Under the pieces are notes generated by a model. That model saw only the letters and a program-made list of their open reading frames with translations, was not told where the DNA came from and made no database searches. A stretch of DNA of 64,000 nt from Spinacia oleracea. Lineage: Eukaryota; Streptophyta; Magnoliopsida; Caryophyllales; Amaranthaceae. Made by a program: the position numbers and the translations under genes. The stretch is taken from NCBI RefSeq assembly GCF_020520425.1, contig NC_079490.1, positions 496,001-560,000 on the forward strand. Reading direction: 5' to 3'. This document shows positions 53,601 through 64,000 of the stretch, piece after piece (within the stretch, counting starts at the first letter, position 1; the number at the start of each line of letters is the position of its first letter).

Positions 53601-54592
53601 GGCACCGACTCCTAGCTGGAAACTACTACTATTCTCTAAGGAAAAACCTTGGTATGGCCGAAGAGTGGGTATATGTCATGAAAAGGGACCGTGATGGAAA
53701 AATCTCATGGCATGCTTTTGATCCTACTTATCAAGTCTGGCTACCACTTCCGCCCGTTCCCGTAGAGTATTCTGAAGCCCGGGGATTCGGATGCGCTGTT
53801 CTAAGTGGTTGCCACCTGTACTTATTCGGAGGTGAAGATCCACTTCGGGGTTCTATGAGACGTGTTGTGTTTTACAGTGCAAGGACAAATAAATGGCACC
53901 CGGCACCAAGCATGCTTCGGAGGCGCCATTGCTTTGGTTCTTGTGTCATAGATAACTGCCTTTACGTTGCTGGTGGTGAATGTGAAGGAATCCAACGAGC
54001 TCTCCGTTCAGCCGAGGTGTATGACCCGAATAGAAACAGGTGGAGCTCCGTTACGGATATGACCACCGGGATGGTCCCTTTCATCGGGGTGGTGTACAAC
54101 GGGAAGTGGTACTTAAAGGGACTAGGTTCTCACCGTCAAGTCATGAGTGAATCCTATGATCCCGAAAACAGCTCATGGAGCCCCGTAACTGACGGGATGG
54201 TTTCAAGTTGGAGGAATCCAAGCACAACCATGAACGGCCACCTTTACTCTATAGATTGTAGAGACGGGTGCAAACTTAGGGTGTACAACGAGGAAGCTGA
54301 TTCGTGGGTTAAATTTATAGACAGTAAACTCCACCTTGGTAGTTCCCGAGCTTTAGAGGCTGCCGCACTCATTCCACTTAACGGTAAGCTTTGCATTATC
54401 CGTAATAACATGAGTATTAGTCTAGTTGATGTCTCAAACCCGGATAAACAAGTGGAGAGTAATCCAAATTTATGGGAGAATGTTGGTGGGAAAGGTCCTT
54501 TTAGGACAATGGTGACTAATATATTGTCGAGCATTGCGGGCCGCAGTGGTTTAAAGACTCATATTGTTCATTGTCAGGTTCTTCAAGCATGA
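50693..54592 (+). CDS. F-box/kelch-repeat protein, SAGL1-like (two exons)
   Basis: Exon 1 (50693-50755, 21 codons, MERGAEESPNAHRG..) joins exon 2 (53342-54592) in frame across a 2,586-bp intron, giving 437 residues. The exon 2 acceptor TTTCAG before GTCGAT fits the VDSVSCYCKVD start shared with relatives. An F-box lies at about residues 76-115 (LPGLPDDLAIACLIRVP, RLVCKRWHRLL). Kelch repeats follow from about 130 to 410 (LYLFGGEDP, LYVAGGECEG, SAEVYDPNRNRWS, YDPENSSWSP). It closely resembles Arabidopsis At1g55270 (SAGL1), an SCF ubiquitin-ligase substrate receptor reported to act on cuticular wax and phenylpropanoid enzymes. The intron contains a MITE-like repeat but nothing coding. The frame is intact. 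Confidence 0.93.
51610..51930. mobile_element. Possible MITE in the F-box/kelch intron
   Basis: The left end ACGGCCATGTTTGGTAAA and right end TTTGCCAAACACGGTTGT form imperfect inverted repeats, with repeated GCTGACTCC/GCTGACAG-type interior. The target duplication is unclear, so the family (hAT-like or other) is open. Confidence 0.5.
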
Positions 54593-55390
54593 ATTCATAA
54601 TACCATTCTTCTGGTATTAGAATTCATTCATTTTATGATCTTACAAATTCTATGGTAAAAAAAAATTCATTCGAGGTTCTGTCAGTTTCAGAACCCTAAA
54701 TTTTTTGCTGCTCATCCTATTCGAAGGGCTGTTTTCGTTGCATTTTGTTACCTTCACATTGTACATTTTGTTCCAAATTGTGAAGAGAATTTCCGCATTC
54801 AGACAGCATTGAAGAAAGCAGAATACCATCACCCTGAAAGTAAGCAAACGTTCGTGTTTTTACCAGTATTATCAGTTTCTATTTGTTGAGATATAGCTTC
54901 TGTTTCAAAATGGATATGTAAAAATCCTGTAGGAAGAAATCTGCAGTTGTTTGCAGAATTCTTAAACTTAATTCGGTCTATGTAGTATTGTAGTAGTACA
55001 TTAAAACAACTCTCATGCAGTGATTCTGCAGATGCTTTTGTGAATATCATGTCGAATTGCACAAATCTCGACTCTTCTTGCATCTTTGTCATGATTAATA
55101 ATACTCCATTTCGTATCTGTAACTGTGTTTTTCTTCTTCTGTGTTTGACAGCATGTTTTTCTTCTAAAACAGGTATATACATTTGCATAAATGGAAAACA
55201 ATGAAACATACATTTTCCTTTGACGGGAAATATACATTAAAACATACATGCAACCGAGTGTAGCTTCTAATTGGCAGAACATACATCGAAACTTACATTG
55301 AAACAAAGTAAAAATATTTAAACACAGTATACATTGCTCAAGCAGGAAAAAGAAAGATCAGACACCGGGTGTAGCTTCTAATTTGCGGGA
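54593..55390. other. Convergent intergenic region
   Basis: Holds the 3' flanks of the kelch gene (plus) and DUF538 gene 1 (minus). No further gene is recognised, and frames of 65-126 codons on the minus strand lack family features. Confidence 0.5.
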
Positions 55391-55981
55391 TTAGAGGGGG
55401 TTGTAGTAGTTGACCAAGAATGATTTTGATCTTGATCTGAATCTTAATCTTAAATTAAGAACAGAGTCAAATGATGAAGAACAAGCTGCCTTTGCCTTGT
55501 TCATACAAGTGGGAATAATCTCAAACTGTTTAGCAGGAAGTTTCTGACTGAAAACCCCAACATAGAACTCAACCATACCCGAATCTGTATCCATTTCCAT
55601 ACCCGAAACCGGAATCCAAACAAAAAGCTTCTTAGCTTGAATTCCTGAAACATGGGAAACTTTCCCAAAACTCAACTTCCCTTTAATAACCTTATCATAG
55701 TAAACAAGTTGATCATCAAGGAAATTGACATAACAGGGGTGTTCCATTTTTACAGTAAAGCTTCCATCTTTGGAAGATAGAGTATATGATTTTACTGCAT
55801 TTGGGATTATACCTTTTGGGAGGTTGAATTCTGGGAGGATGTCATGGATGTCTTGGGAAGTATGGGAACCGTTGATTGGGTTTGATGGATGGTCAGGATT
55901 TGAGATACAGAGGGAGGAGAGAGAAAGGATGATGATGATGATGAAAGAGGTTGAAGGTTGAAAACTCCATGAAAGAGCCAT
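55391..55981 (-). CDS. DUF538 family secreted protein 1 (single exon)
   Basis: The start MALSWSFQ (55,981) is preferred over an in-frame ATG 16 codons upstream because it places a hydrophobic signal peptide (FIIIIILSLSSLCIS) at the N-terminus. The product is 196 residues. The DUF538 core is clear: ILPEFNLPKGIIPNAVKSY, GSFTVKM, CYVNFLDDQLVYYDK, then LFVWIPVSGMEMD. DUF538 proteins are small plant proteins thought to enter the secretory pathway and respond to stress. Their biochemical role is not settled. The C-terminus is Arg/Ser-rich and ends NYYNPL without the proline-rich tail seen in gene 3. Confidence 0.88.
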   Translation of the reverse strand: MALSWSFQPSTSFIIIIILSLSSLCISNPDHPSNPINGSHTSQDIHDILPEFNLPKGIIPNAVKSYTLSSKDGSFTVKMEHPCYVNFLDDQLVYYDKVIKGKLSFGKVSHVSGIQAKKLFVWIPVSGMEMDTDSGMVEFYVGVFSQKLPAKQFEIIPTCMNKAKAACSSSFDSVLNLRLRFRSRSKSFLVNYYNPL

Positions 55982-57161
55982 GAATTGATGATGATGCAAC
56001 AAGTGTTTGTTGACTTTTTCAGGACACATAGGGTTTGTCTTTACGTTTTGTTTAGGTTTATGAAACTAATTACGTGTCAATCACTTCAAACTATTCACTT
56101 GCCCAGTATGAATTATTAGTGGATGTCGATTAAGTTAGTTATTTAATGTATCAGAATGGTTTTTTGTGACTGAAATAAAATCATGCTACAATATTATTCA
56201 TTTAGAGACTATTTGTGTCTACCAAAATTGAATTTAATTGAATTCGATTTCTATTTTTTTTAACATTTTATCCAATTAATTTTATAATAACAATACATAA
56301 TTAACAAATTATTGACAAATTTGTATAATTTTAAACCACTATTGCAGAGTCTCTAGAGAAGCAAGAGAGTATTTAAAATGTACACTTCTCTTTTTCTTTA
56401 TCAAAAGTCACTCTTCAAGAAGTAGTTTACAACGTCTTCATTCGATAGCATAAATTGCCATTATCATTCATCAACTCGAGCTTGATGAAGTTGTACGGCC
56501 TTGCCTCTGCCCATACAGAAAAATGAACAATTAATAAGTTTGCGTTTAGACGGTTAGGCTGTCATTTATCCATATAGAAAAATGAGCATTAAGTTTGCGT
56601 TTTAACGGTTGGTCCATCATTTAAACTCATGATAACTAATTTCGGACAAAGAGAGTAATTTTCAGGGTAACTACAACATGGGTTGCTTTTCAACAAGGCA
56701 AGCAATATGGTTGTACTAGTAGTATTTTCCTAACAATGAACAGTTAATTTATTTTAGAAGTATTACAAATGAGCCACGTTCAAGATATTGACCTTGACAA
56801 CAACTTCACATATTCATATTTTACACTCAACCAAGCAATTTGTTTAGCAATTTGTTTTCTCCAATTAAATATACATATTTTTGTAAGAGACCGTATGACA
56901 GTTAGTATGTCAGGCCACATGTTACGTCATCCACCTCTTGATATGACAATTAAACAAGTATCAGGCGGCTTGATAGGAGATTAATTGAATTAAATAATTT
57001 AATCCACAAGTGAGATTTATAAGAAAAAAAGAGAAAGAACAACACCAAATGAAAATATTATGTGATAGAGTGAGTATGACAGACCACATGTTATGTCATC
57101 CATCTCAGACAAGCGCCAGACGACTTGATAAGAGACTAACTGAATGTCTGAATTAAATCAT
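55982..57161. other. Gap between DUF538 genes 1 and 2, with a local duplication
   Basis: About 56,895-57,036 and 57,065-57,190 are imperfect tandem copies (CCACATGTTACGTCATCCA and CCACATGTTATGTCATCCA, GACTTGATA, GAGAAAGAAC). Otherwise AT-rich with no gene seen. Confidence 0.6.
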
Positions 57162-57683
57162 TTAATTTAAAAGGAAAAGAGAGAAAGAACATACCTTGAA
57201 CATCAACTTATCCTGGTAAGTACAAGAATGAATGGTTCTAAACTGATTAACATCAAGTTTCTTGTTAACTAAACCAAATTGCAAGTAAATGTTGTCATTA
57301 GGAGGCAAATCAACCTTAATCTCATCAACTTTAAGCCAAATCATTAGCCATTTCACCCTAACACCTTCCAAATTAGTGATTGATCCTATCTTTAAGGTGC
57401 CTGATATAAGCTCATCGTAGCAGACCATGTAATCTTCCAACTGCACGTAACAAGGCTGCTGTTTTTCGAGTTCGACTGCGAAGGTGCCGTCTTCTATGGA
57501 GAATGTGTAGTTCTTGACTGAGTCGGGGAAGAGACCGCCCGGGAGGCCGAATATAGGGAGGATTTCGTAGATGGTGGTGGTGGCGGTCGCGGTGGCGGGG
57601 TGGTGGTGGGAGTGGAGGAGGATGAGGATGAAGGAGAGGGGAGAAATTTTGGTCAAGGAAGTCATGCTTGTTCTACCACCCAT
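57162..57683 (-). CDS. DUF538 family protein 2 (first exon, or short-ended gene)
   Basis: From MGGRTSMTSLTK (57,683; the second ATG at 57,665 is an alternative) a short hydrophobic signal segment (LSFILILLHSHHH) leads into the DUF538 core: YEILPIFGLPGGLFPDSVKN, GTFAVELEK, CYVQLEDYMVCYDE, LMIWLKVDEIKVDLPPND. The frame passes through MFK and then VCSFSLFLLN to a stop at 57,162. At 57,195 CAAG precedes GTATGT, a good donor at exactly the place where gene 3 splices to its terminal exon. I found no matching last exon toward 56,030. The gene has therefore either lost it and reads through to the short tail, or uses an exon I cannot recognise. Confidence 0.72.
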   Translation of the reverse strand: MGGRTSMTSLTKISPLSFILILLHSHHHPATATATTTIYEILPIFGLPGGLFPDSVKNYTFSIEDGTFAVELEKQQPCYVQLEDYMVCYDELISGTLKIGSITNLEGVRVKWLMIWLKVDEIKVDLPPNDNIYLQFGLVNKKLDVNQFRTIHSCTYQDKLMFKVCSFSLFLLN

Positions 57684-59435
57684 AACATTTAACCACGATG
57701 TTCTTAATGAAGGACAACTATATTATATAATTATATCCTCTATTGAATATTGTAATATAAGTTGAGATGGGCATGGGCCAGTAGGTGGACTACCGACCCC
57801 GACCCGATCCGATCCCGTAGTAAATCCGACACGACATGAGAGGCACGGCGATGGGCCATGGTGTACACTATTTTAAAAACTCAACATCAGCACGCGCTTA
57901 TTTTTTTTATGCAATCAACAAAAAACGATAATTAAATTAGTAACGGAGCCCGCTAGCATCGCTTGATCCACCCCAGCACATCACGTGCGTGGGTCTCATT
58001 TACGGAAGAGACAAGAGAGCGACACATCACGACTTTCCCTTAGCCCATTCTAGACACAGACCGGCCAGGCACGAGGCCCACACCAGGGTTCAAGCTCGAG
58101 CTGAACGAGCAGGCTCGAGCCAAGCTTGAGACATCCTAATTCTTAGTGAACAAAGCTCAACCAACAAATTACAAAGCTCGGTTAAGATCGAACAATGAAA
58201 ATCCTTATCAAGCTTAGCTCGAACAAGGTAAAACTCAGATCGGCTCGGTTCATTTGCAGCCACGTGGGCCATATGTGGGCCTACTCATCCGGATAGAACG
58301 GTCATTGTTATAAGCTACTTTGTTGGTAGAAAGAATGGAGTTGTTGTGTTGGTTAAACGGAAATAAATGAGATAATATAGACTAGACGGCATACTCGTGA
58401 TCCACGAGCCTAAATGTTTTAGCAAGAGTTTGGTGTACAAGGACAAATAATTCAAACTGTAAGTTAATGCTGGGCCAACCAAATCCCCTTTCTTTTTTAT
58501 AGGCAAGATGATGGGTGGGTACATCCGGAACCTATCCGGGAGTAACCCGGTCCGAGTTTGCGGATTAGACATTTTAGGAGTGAGGGAAGGGCACGGGGAT
58601 CCCTTCCCGAGCCGGCCCAACCCGACCCAAACAAATACCTCAGTAGAATTAATCAAAATCTTTTAGAGCATAGTGAAAGAAAAACTTAGGATGGGAAACA
58701 TGTTTTTAGAAAAGCAAAACCCTTGGTTGTGCAAGAAATCAGCCTCAACATGAGATAAAAATGGTAAAGAGAAACCGGAATATGACCCTGTATATAAAGA
58801 TGGCTGTGACCGGCTCGACCCATCACAAAACAGCCCGACCCGTCACAAGCTCAGAGTCGTGGGGCGGCCCTGGGCCACATATTTTTGGGAAAAAAAACGA
58901 CAAGGCACGGCGCGACTCGACCCGACACGACAAAGCACACTAAATTTAGTAAAATTAGGCAAGCCCGTGGCCCTGAGCCCTATTTTGAACTTTTCAGCCC
59001 AGCCTGACAAGATGCAGAGTGGGGTCTGGTGTGGGCCCGACCCATTTAGGCCCACAGGATCAGACAAGTTGAAAGTAAAGCATACTCATTACCTTAAGCA
59101 GAAATGTAATAGATTCCTGGATGCTAAAAAGATACATCACAGGATAAGTTGTTCTACACACATAATCTCGGGTTTTACTGGTCTACATATTCTCTGATAG
59201 TTTCATCAGAGAAGAAATCTACACTAATAGCACAGCAATACAAGCAAGTGTAAAAGCCCTCGAAGCACGAGGGTGATGTACATATTTATACTTAAATTTC
59301 TAAGCAGCCTGGAGACCAAACTTCCGTCTTACGGCAAGGCCATCTCAGCTTCTGCTATATTAGACTACATACACGAAAACGGGAGAAAGTAACCTTTTAT
59401 GCTTCTTTCATCACCGCTAAGTGATCGATGCGTGT
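57684..59435. other. Gap with GC-rich dispersed repeats
   Basis: About 57,765-58,310 and 58,795-59,065 are GC-rich and carry the GGCACGGCG, GTCGTGGGGCGG and ACGACAAGGCACGG motifs of the family also seen in PSY-like intron 5. Between them lies CCCGACCC/GGGTCCGAG-rich sequence. No gene is recognised. Frames on both strands are compositional. Confidence 0.5.
58795..59065 (+). repeat. GC-rich dispersed repeat, copy near DUF538 gene 3
   Basis: Collinear with part of 37,725-38,090: AAGATGGC(T/G)GTG, GTCGTGGGGCG, CCACATATTTTTGGGAAAAA, ACGACAAGGCACG, then GATGCAGAGTGG and GGCCCGACCCAT. Confidence 0.6.
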
Positions 59436-62056
59436 CTATTCAGTCAGCAGCATTTGGATTTCTCCATGAATAGGTGGTGGAAGCTGCAGATCAGAAGAAG
59501 GTAAAGAGATTAGAGAGTGATTTTGTTAAGCAAAGCAGTACAACAGAGATTAAGCTGATTAATGCAAACAAACAACTACTGTTAACCATACAGAAGTAGC
59601 AGATGTATACAACGCAACAATAAGGCTCTGTTTGGTTTGGTGTAAAATGTTTTTCATTGTAACATGATTTTCCAAGGGAAAACACAATTCCAAACTAGTT
59701 TTCCTTGTTTGGTTCCTTAAAGAAAATGGGAGAAGATGGTGAAGATTGAGGGGAAGAAAGGAGAGGGAGGTAAAAAGAAAAAGGGGTTTCCCTCTCTTTC
59801 AAATGGAGTTACGGAAAATTGTTTTCCATCCCTTGCCCAACCAAACGACGTAAAATGATTGAAAAGGGGGAAATCGTTTTCCATGAAAACGTTTTACACC
59901 TTATGAAACGGAGCTTAAGTGCATCAACTGAAGTCTAATGTCCATTATCAGTACAAATCAATGATAAGGTAACTAGGCTTTAATTTTTTTAGAACAGTGG
60001 AGTTGTATAGCCTTGTTTTCAATAATCAGCACCGCTCAGTTAGTTCTTTACCGTAATTGATTATGCAAGGCAGTATTGTCAATCTGTCAATACTAAAATA
60101 ACCATTGATATCTATGCATTAAGTTCTGAAACACCAGTGAAAACTTGAGCTCAATAAGGTAACTTCGCTTCAATTCTCCTAACTGACCATATCAATCTGT
60201 CTTTTACTTCAAGTCCTTAACGGGAGGTTGGTTTGCAAAATTTTCATTGAGCACTTTCTCATGCAAGTAGAATATGCAAGAACAACACAGACTACCAAAG
60301 CAAAGTCCCTTGCAGTTTCAACCAGAAAGTAACAAAAAAATGATCGACCTCACTAGTCACTACCAAGAGTACCAACCCACATCCTTGGAATGTTAGTAAG
60401 AGACATACTTCTGATAAAAGCTATAGGTTTTTAACAAGAATTTCAAAGATCATCAAGAGTGGAGTTGTTCTGTCTTTGTCAGCATTAAAAAAATACAACA
60501 GTAGCAATTATACTGAATTGGATAATCTGAGCTTTTTGGTGATGGATTGCCAATCCACATTATGCAAACAAACAAGATGTATTTTACCACGTATACGGTT
60601 TCCTTCAAAAACATTGGCACATTTAAACAAGTTATCGGTATCATTAACCTCACATGGCTCTATACTATCACGAGCAATCATAGTTAAACACATCCGAGAG
60701 TAACATGAAACACAGGTTCATCAATTGGAAATTTCAGTACTTTAGGCCATAAGCACGGATCAAAATATTGCTCTAGTAGAAATGAGAAATAAGCAACATT
60801 AAAATGTCCTCAAGTCAACCAGTAATGCGAACACCAAACAATCTAGTAAGTAGCCACGAAAAGTTTAAGCAGAAAATACTACAAAATCCAGCCTCAGCAC
60901 CAACCCATATTATATCCAAATGTGAGCAAGAAAGACTAGCAGAAGACATGCTTCTCAATTCCTAATAACAACTATTGTGTTCTAACAAGAGTTATCAACA
61001 CACAGTGATCAGGATTTATAAACTTCTGTCACTAAGAATAGTATAGCATTGGGTTGATTGAACATTAGCAGAACGCCAATCCTAAATGTATAAGAACACA
61101 TAACAAATTTTCAAGTCACGCAGCAGAGTCCGGCAAGCAACATGTAGCAGGTTCTACAATTTCCAATTGGCAACTTCATGGGTGAAATTTAGCTTAACAG
61201 AAATCAAACATTGATGGAATGGAATTAGAAAGAAGCAACCTTAAAAGATTACTTAAGAAAACAAATGATGCCAATTGTAGACATACCAATAACAACAATT
61301 TCACATCTTATCTTATCCACCTAGATTTGACTGTTCTTTTACCTCATTATTTGACAAAATCAACCTAAATTTGACCAATAAACAAAAGATAAACTTAGCA
61401 ATTGAATAATTTATTGATCTACAATCATCCACCAAAGTCAACCCTAAATTATATAATCAATCCATTCAATTCAGCTATAGAATTTCACAATCTGTAACAT
61501 AACCAGCATCAAGAATCAATAAATTCGTAATTAAAATCGAAACAAGGACAATAAATGATGATAATAGTAATTATACCTCGAACATTTGGTTCCAAGAACG
61601 AAGATGGCCACGAGAATTGGAAGCACGGCAAGAATGAACAGTTTCAAACTGATGAACACTGAGCTTCTTGCTAATCAAACCAACATGAAAGTAAATTGAA
61701 TCAGAAGGAGGCAAATCCACCTTAATTTCATCAACATCAAACCACAGAAAGAGTCGCTTGACTTGAATCCCTTTCAAATCAGTAATTGACCCCATTTTTA
61801 GGGTTCCGGTGATGCGTTTTTCGTAGTAAACCAAGTAATCGAACTGAATATAGCAATTCGTATCAAGGTCAACGGTGAATCGACCATCTTTAGGAGAGAG
61901 AGTGTAGTTGTGGACGCAATTGGGCAAGAGACCGCTTGGGAGGCCGAATTCGGGGAGAATTTCGAAGACGGAAGGAGGAGTTGAGGATTCTGAGAGGGAG
62001 AAGATGGTGATGAAGAGGAGAGAGAAAACGGTGAGGTAGGGTTTTGCAGACGCCAT
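59436..62056 (-). CDS. DUF538 family secreted protein 3 (two exons)
   Basis: Exon 1 (61577-62056) starts MASAKPYLTVFSLLFITIFS, a standard signal peptide. An ATG 62 codons upstream is in frame but would bury it. The DUF538 core follows: FEILPEFGLPSGLLPNCVHN, GRFTVDLDTNCYIQFDYLVY, LFLWFDVDEIKVDLPPSD, SVHQFETVHSC. Exon 1 ends MFE before GTATAA. Exon 2 (59436-59483) follows a CTGCAG acceptor and supplies LPPPIHGEIQMLLTE and a stop. Total 175 residues, usual for the family. The 2.1-kb intron is very long for so small a gene and contains a Tourist-like MITE. Exon 2 was placed from reading frame, splice sites and its proline-rich end, not from transcripts. It is the closest relative of gene 2 by the KVDLPP(N/S)D segment. 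Confidence 0.85.
59624..59915 (+). mobile_element. Tourist-like MITE in the DUF538 gene 3 intron
   Basis: TAA flanks both ends (59,621-59,623 and 59,916-59,918). The left end is GGCTCTGTTTGGTTTGGTGT, the right end the inverse of AAACGGAGCT. The interior is the same as the copies at 36,512 and 40,940. Confidence 0.8.
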
Positions 62057-63708
62057 TGATGATGGTTGTTGAAGGTTTTGTTCGTTTTTTAGAGGAGAGA
62101 GAAAATGAGAAAAGAATCGATGGTCTGAATTTGAATATTTAAGGGAGAAAATGAAAAGGAAAATGGGGTTAAAATATTGATTAGTGAAACTGAAAAGTCC
62201 AAAAGCTGATTTGGTGGACGATAATGTTAGTTTACTGGCCAAATGATGGCATTAGTCAGCTAATGATTTATAGATAAGATTGACACAACTTGACATTTTA
62301 AAATATTGTTGGCCAATGTGGTAATTAGCCCTATATTTAGTTTGAGCAAAGAGTTGATTATGATTCTGATCGGTCAAACAGACTTTATAAACTTCGATGT
62401 TAATTTAGAGTCGAACGTAGATAAAATCAAATAATAATCAAACAGATTAAAACATAAACTAAATTAGAAACACTAGTATGGGTGAATAAGCATCTCACAT
62501 ATACTCTCATGCGTAACACATTTCATAACAAAACTCAAACCGCTATTAATTTCAATCACACGTTAATAATTACACAATAATATATGCCCTTTATACATAC
62601 AAATACTTTGTAATAAAATTCTAATTATACTAGGACTTCTAATAAAAATAAAGCACATCTTTTTGCTACATGACAGCTGGCTAAAGGGACTAGTAAAATC
62701 GTGTAGGATTCATACTTATGATTAAGCCTAAATCTTAAAATATAAAGTAGTTGATGAGAGTTAATGTAAGGAAAATAATAATAAAATCACTAATTCCACA
62801 TTATTAATTTCACAGTATGTTTTTATCAACCCTGCCATACTTCCAACCTCTATAATTGTAAGATTATCTCACTTTAATTTCACTTATCAATAAATCCTCT
62901 TCCATAGTTGGTCACAAATCACAATACCCCTTAAATAATACTCTATGGAGTACCTATAAAAAAAGTGATCATTGAGATAGAAGAAAAATGTGCATAGTGT
63001 GATAGTGAAAACTAGTTTTACTCCCTCCATTTTTTAATAAGACTTATTAAGGATTGTTAGTAATCATTTTGTATTAACATGGAAACCATAAAAACAATTA
63101 TTAGTATTGACAATTTTTAAGTTTATAATTCAAACTAAATCATAAGATGCTCGAGTGGTCTGGCGGTGGCAGCCCAGAAGCTAACGATTTCGCCTTTGAA
63201 TTTTGAAATCATACGATATAACTTTCAAGATTTATAAAATTAAAAACGGACAACTGATAATGATTCATAACCGTCTAAGCAGATCCTGAAATACTAGATA
63301 CTTTACGAGTAAATTTAATATCTCAACGACCAACAACTACTTAAAGAATAGGAAAAGTATGTGGCCATGTGCCAGTAACCCATAAAAGCAACAATAATGA
63401 AGGATAGATCTTCAATCATGCACCATTATTGCATTACCTAAGGGCTTACTCATCTGCAAGTTCCATCCCAATATTAACTCTGTGAGCACAAAGCAGTTCA
63501 GACTTCAGACTCACCAATCAACCACACTATTTATGGAACACTGAAGTTTATGAAACAAAGGCATTATTGTGCATCTTTTTACAGGTATGGATCATATAGG
63601 TACATTTATAACACCAACAAGAAGAAAAGAAAATTACTCATAATAGCAAATTTGAACTTTTTGATCTAAACATCTATCCGTTAATTCAGGACATGTCAGT
63701 GTCGAGAA
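62057..63708. other. Intergenic region upstream of DUF538 gene 3
   Basis: AT-rich and without a recognisable gene. A lone Stowaway-like end (ACTCCCTCCATTTTTTAATAA) sits at about 63,019. About 63,146-63,215 resembles a degraded tRNA-derived SINE head (CTCGAGTGGTCTGGCGGTGG). Confidence 0.45.
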
Positions 63709-64000
63709 TCACACACGAATAACCATACCATCTCGAATTGTCCATACTGCTTTGTCTATTGCAAAAGAAAAGTCTTCATATTGAGGCATCTCTGTGGATA
63801 GCCACAATATAGGCAAAACTGTAAAATCCAGTACAAATTTTACTAAATTGAGACTGTATTCTAAAACAAAATTATTAACATTATTCAGATAATCAGGTCC
63901 CCATTTGGTTTACAGAAATCACAACTAATAACTGAATTAAGCAGACAATACAAGAACATAATACCTTCAAGAACCCCGGAAACCGAAAAAAAAGTCGAGT
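63709..64000 (-). CDS. Unrecognised gene, last two exons (partial)
   Basis: A last exon (63709-63818) follows a TTTTACAG acceptor. The preceding exon, running off the window edge, ends at 63965 with GAAG before GTATTA. Joined with matching phase they read STFFSVSGVLEVL, then PILWLSTEMPQYEDFSFAID, then KAVWTIRDGMVIRV and a stop. The first part is hydrophobic and could be a membrane segment; the tail is mixed polar. I do not recognise the family. Clean splice sites, matching phase and an open frame make it look genuine. Confidence 0.6.

Noticed and set aside
58315-58656. 113-codon minus-strand frame
   Set aside because: It lies in repeat-rich intergenic DNA. No domain, splice context or conserved motif is visible.
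62057-62242. Longer start for DUF538 gene 3 (62 extra N-terminal residues)
   Set aside because: The extension would place the signal peptide internally and has no homology to family members. The start at 62,056 fits the family length.
63146-63215. Functional tRNA gene
   Set aside because: A tRNA-like A box is present, but no acceptor stem pairing or proper B box could be found.

Overview
The window reads as nuclear DNA of a dicotyledonous plant: spliced genes with GT-AG introns, plant-type MITEs, a Copia LTR retrotransposon and a large satellite array. Species cannot be fixed from the sequence alone. An Amaranthaceae-like genome (spinach and relatives) is only a guess.

Layout. (1) 1-1,348: right end of a CACTA-type DNA transposon, whose interior seems to hold a broken, intron-bearing fragment of a host SH3P2-like BAR/SH3 gene. 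(2) 1,349 to about 32,480: a head-to-tail satellite of about 324 bp, roughly 64 monomers, with local higher-order duplications and more diverged copies at its edges. A nearly 10.4 kb, very young Copia element (7,581-17,939, 1,343 bp LTRs, CCAAT target duplication) splits one monomer. Its uninterrupted counterpart survives at about 30,103. (3) 33.6-39.4 kb: a tandem cluster of diverged phytoene-synthase-like genes, two with open frames and one wrecked copy, each preceded by a copy of the same promoter block. (4) 40.7-46.8 kb, minus strand: a complete 11-exon PP2A catalytic subunit gene of the PP2A-3/4 type. (5) 48.8-49.4 kb: a solo LTR. (6) 50.7-54.6 kb: an F-box/kelch gene resembling Arabidopsis At1g55270 (SAGL1). 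(7) 55.4-62.1 kb, minus strand: three tandem DUF538 secreted-protein genes; the third splices to a 16-codon terminal exon 2.1 kb away. (8) 63.7-64.0 kb, minus strand: the last exons of an unrecognised gene leaving the window.

No operon-like logic links the genes. The local themes are tandem duplication with decay (PSY-like trio, DUF538 trio, satellite) and many small MITEs of the Tourist and Stowaway types placed in introns and next to splice sites or start codons. The most unusual parts are the PSY-like cluster (precise loss of one intron in one copy, duplicated splice donors in the other, a hairpin-bearing remnant as the third) and the empty-site pair that orders satellite duplication before retroelement insertion. 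No wholly new gene system could be supported.
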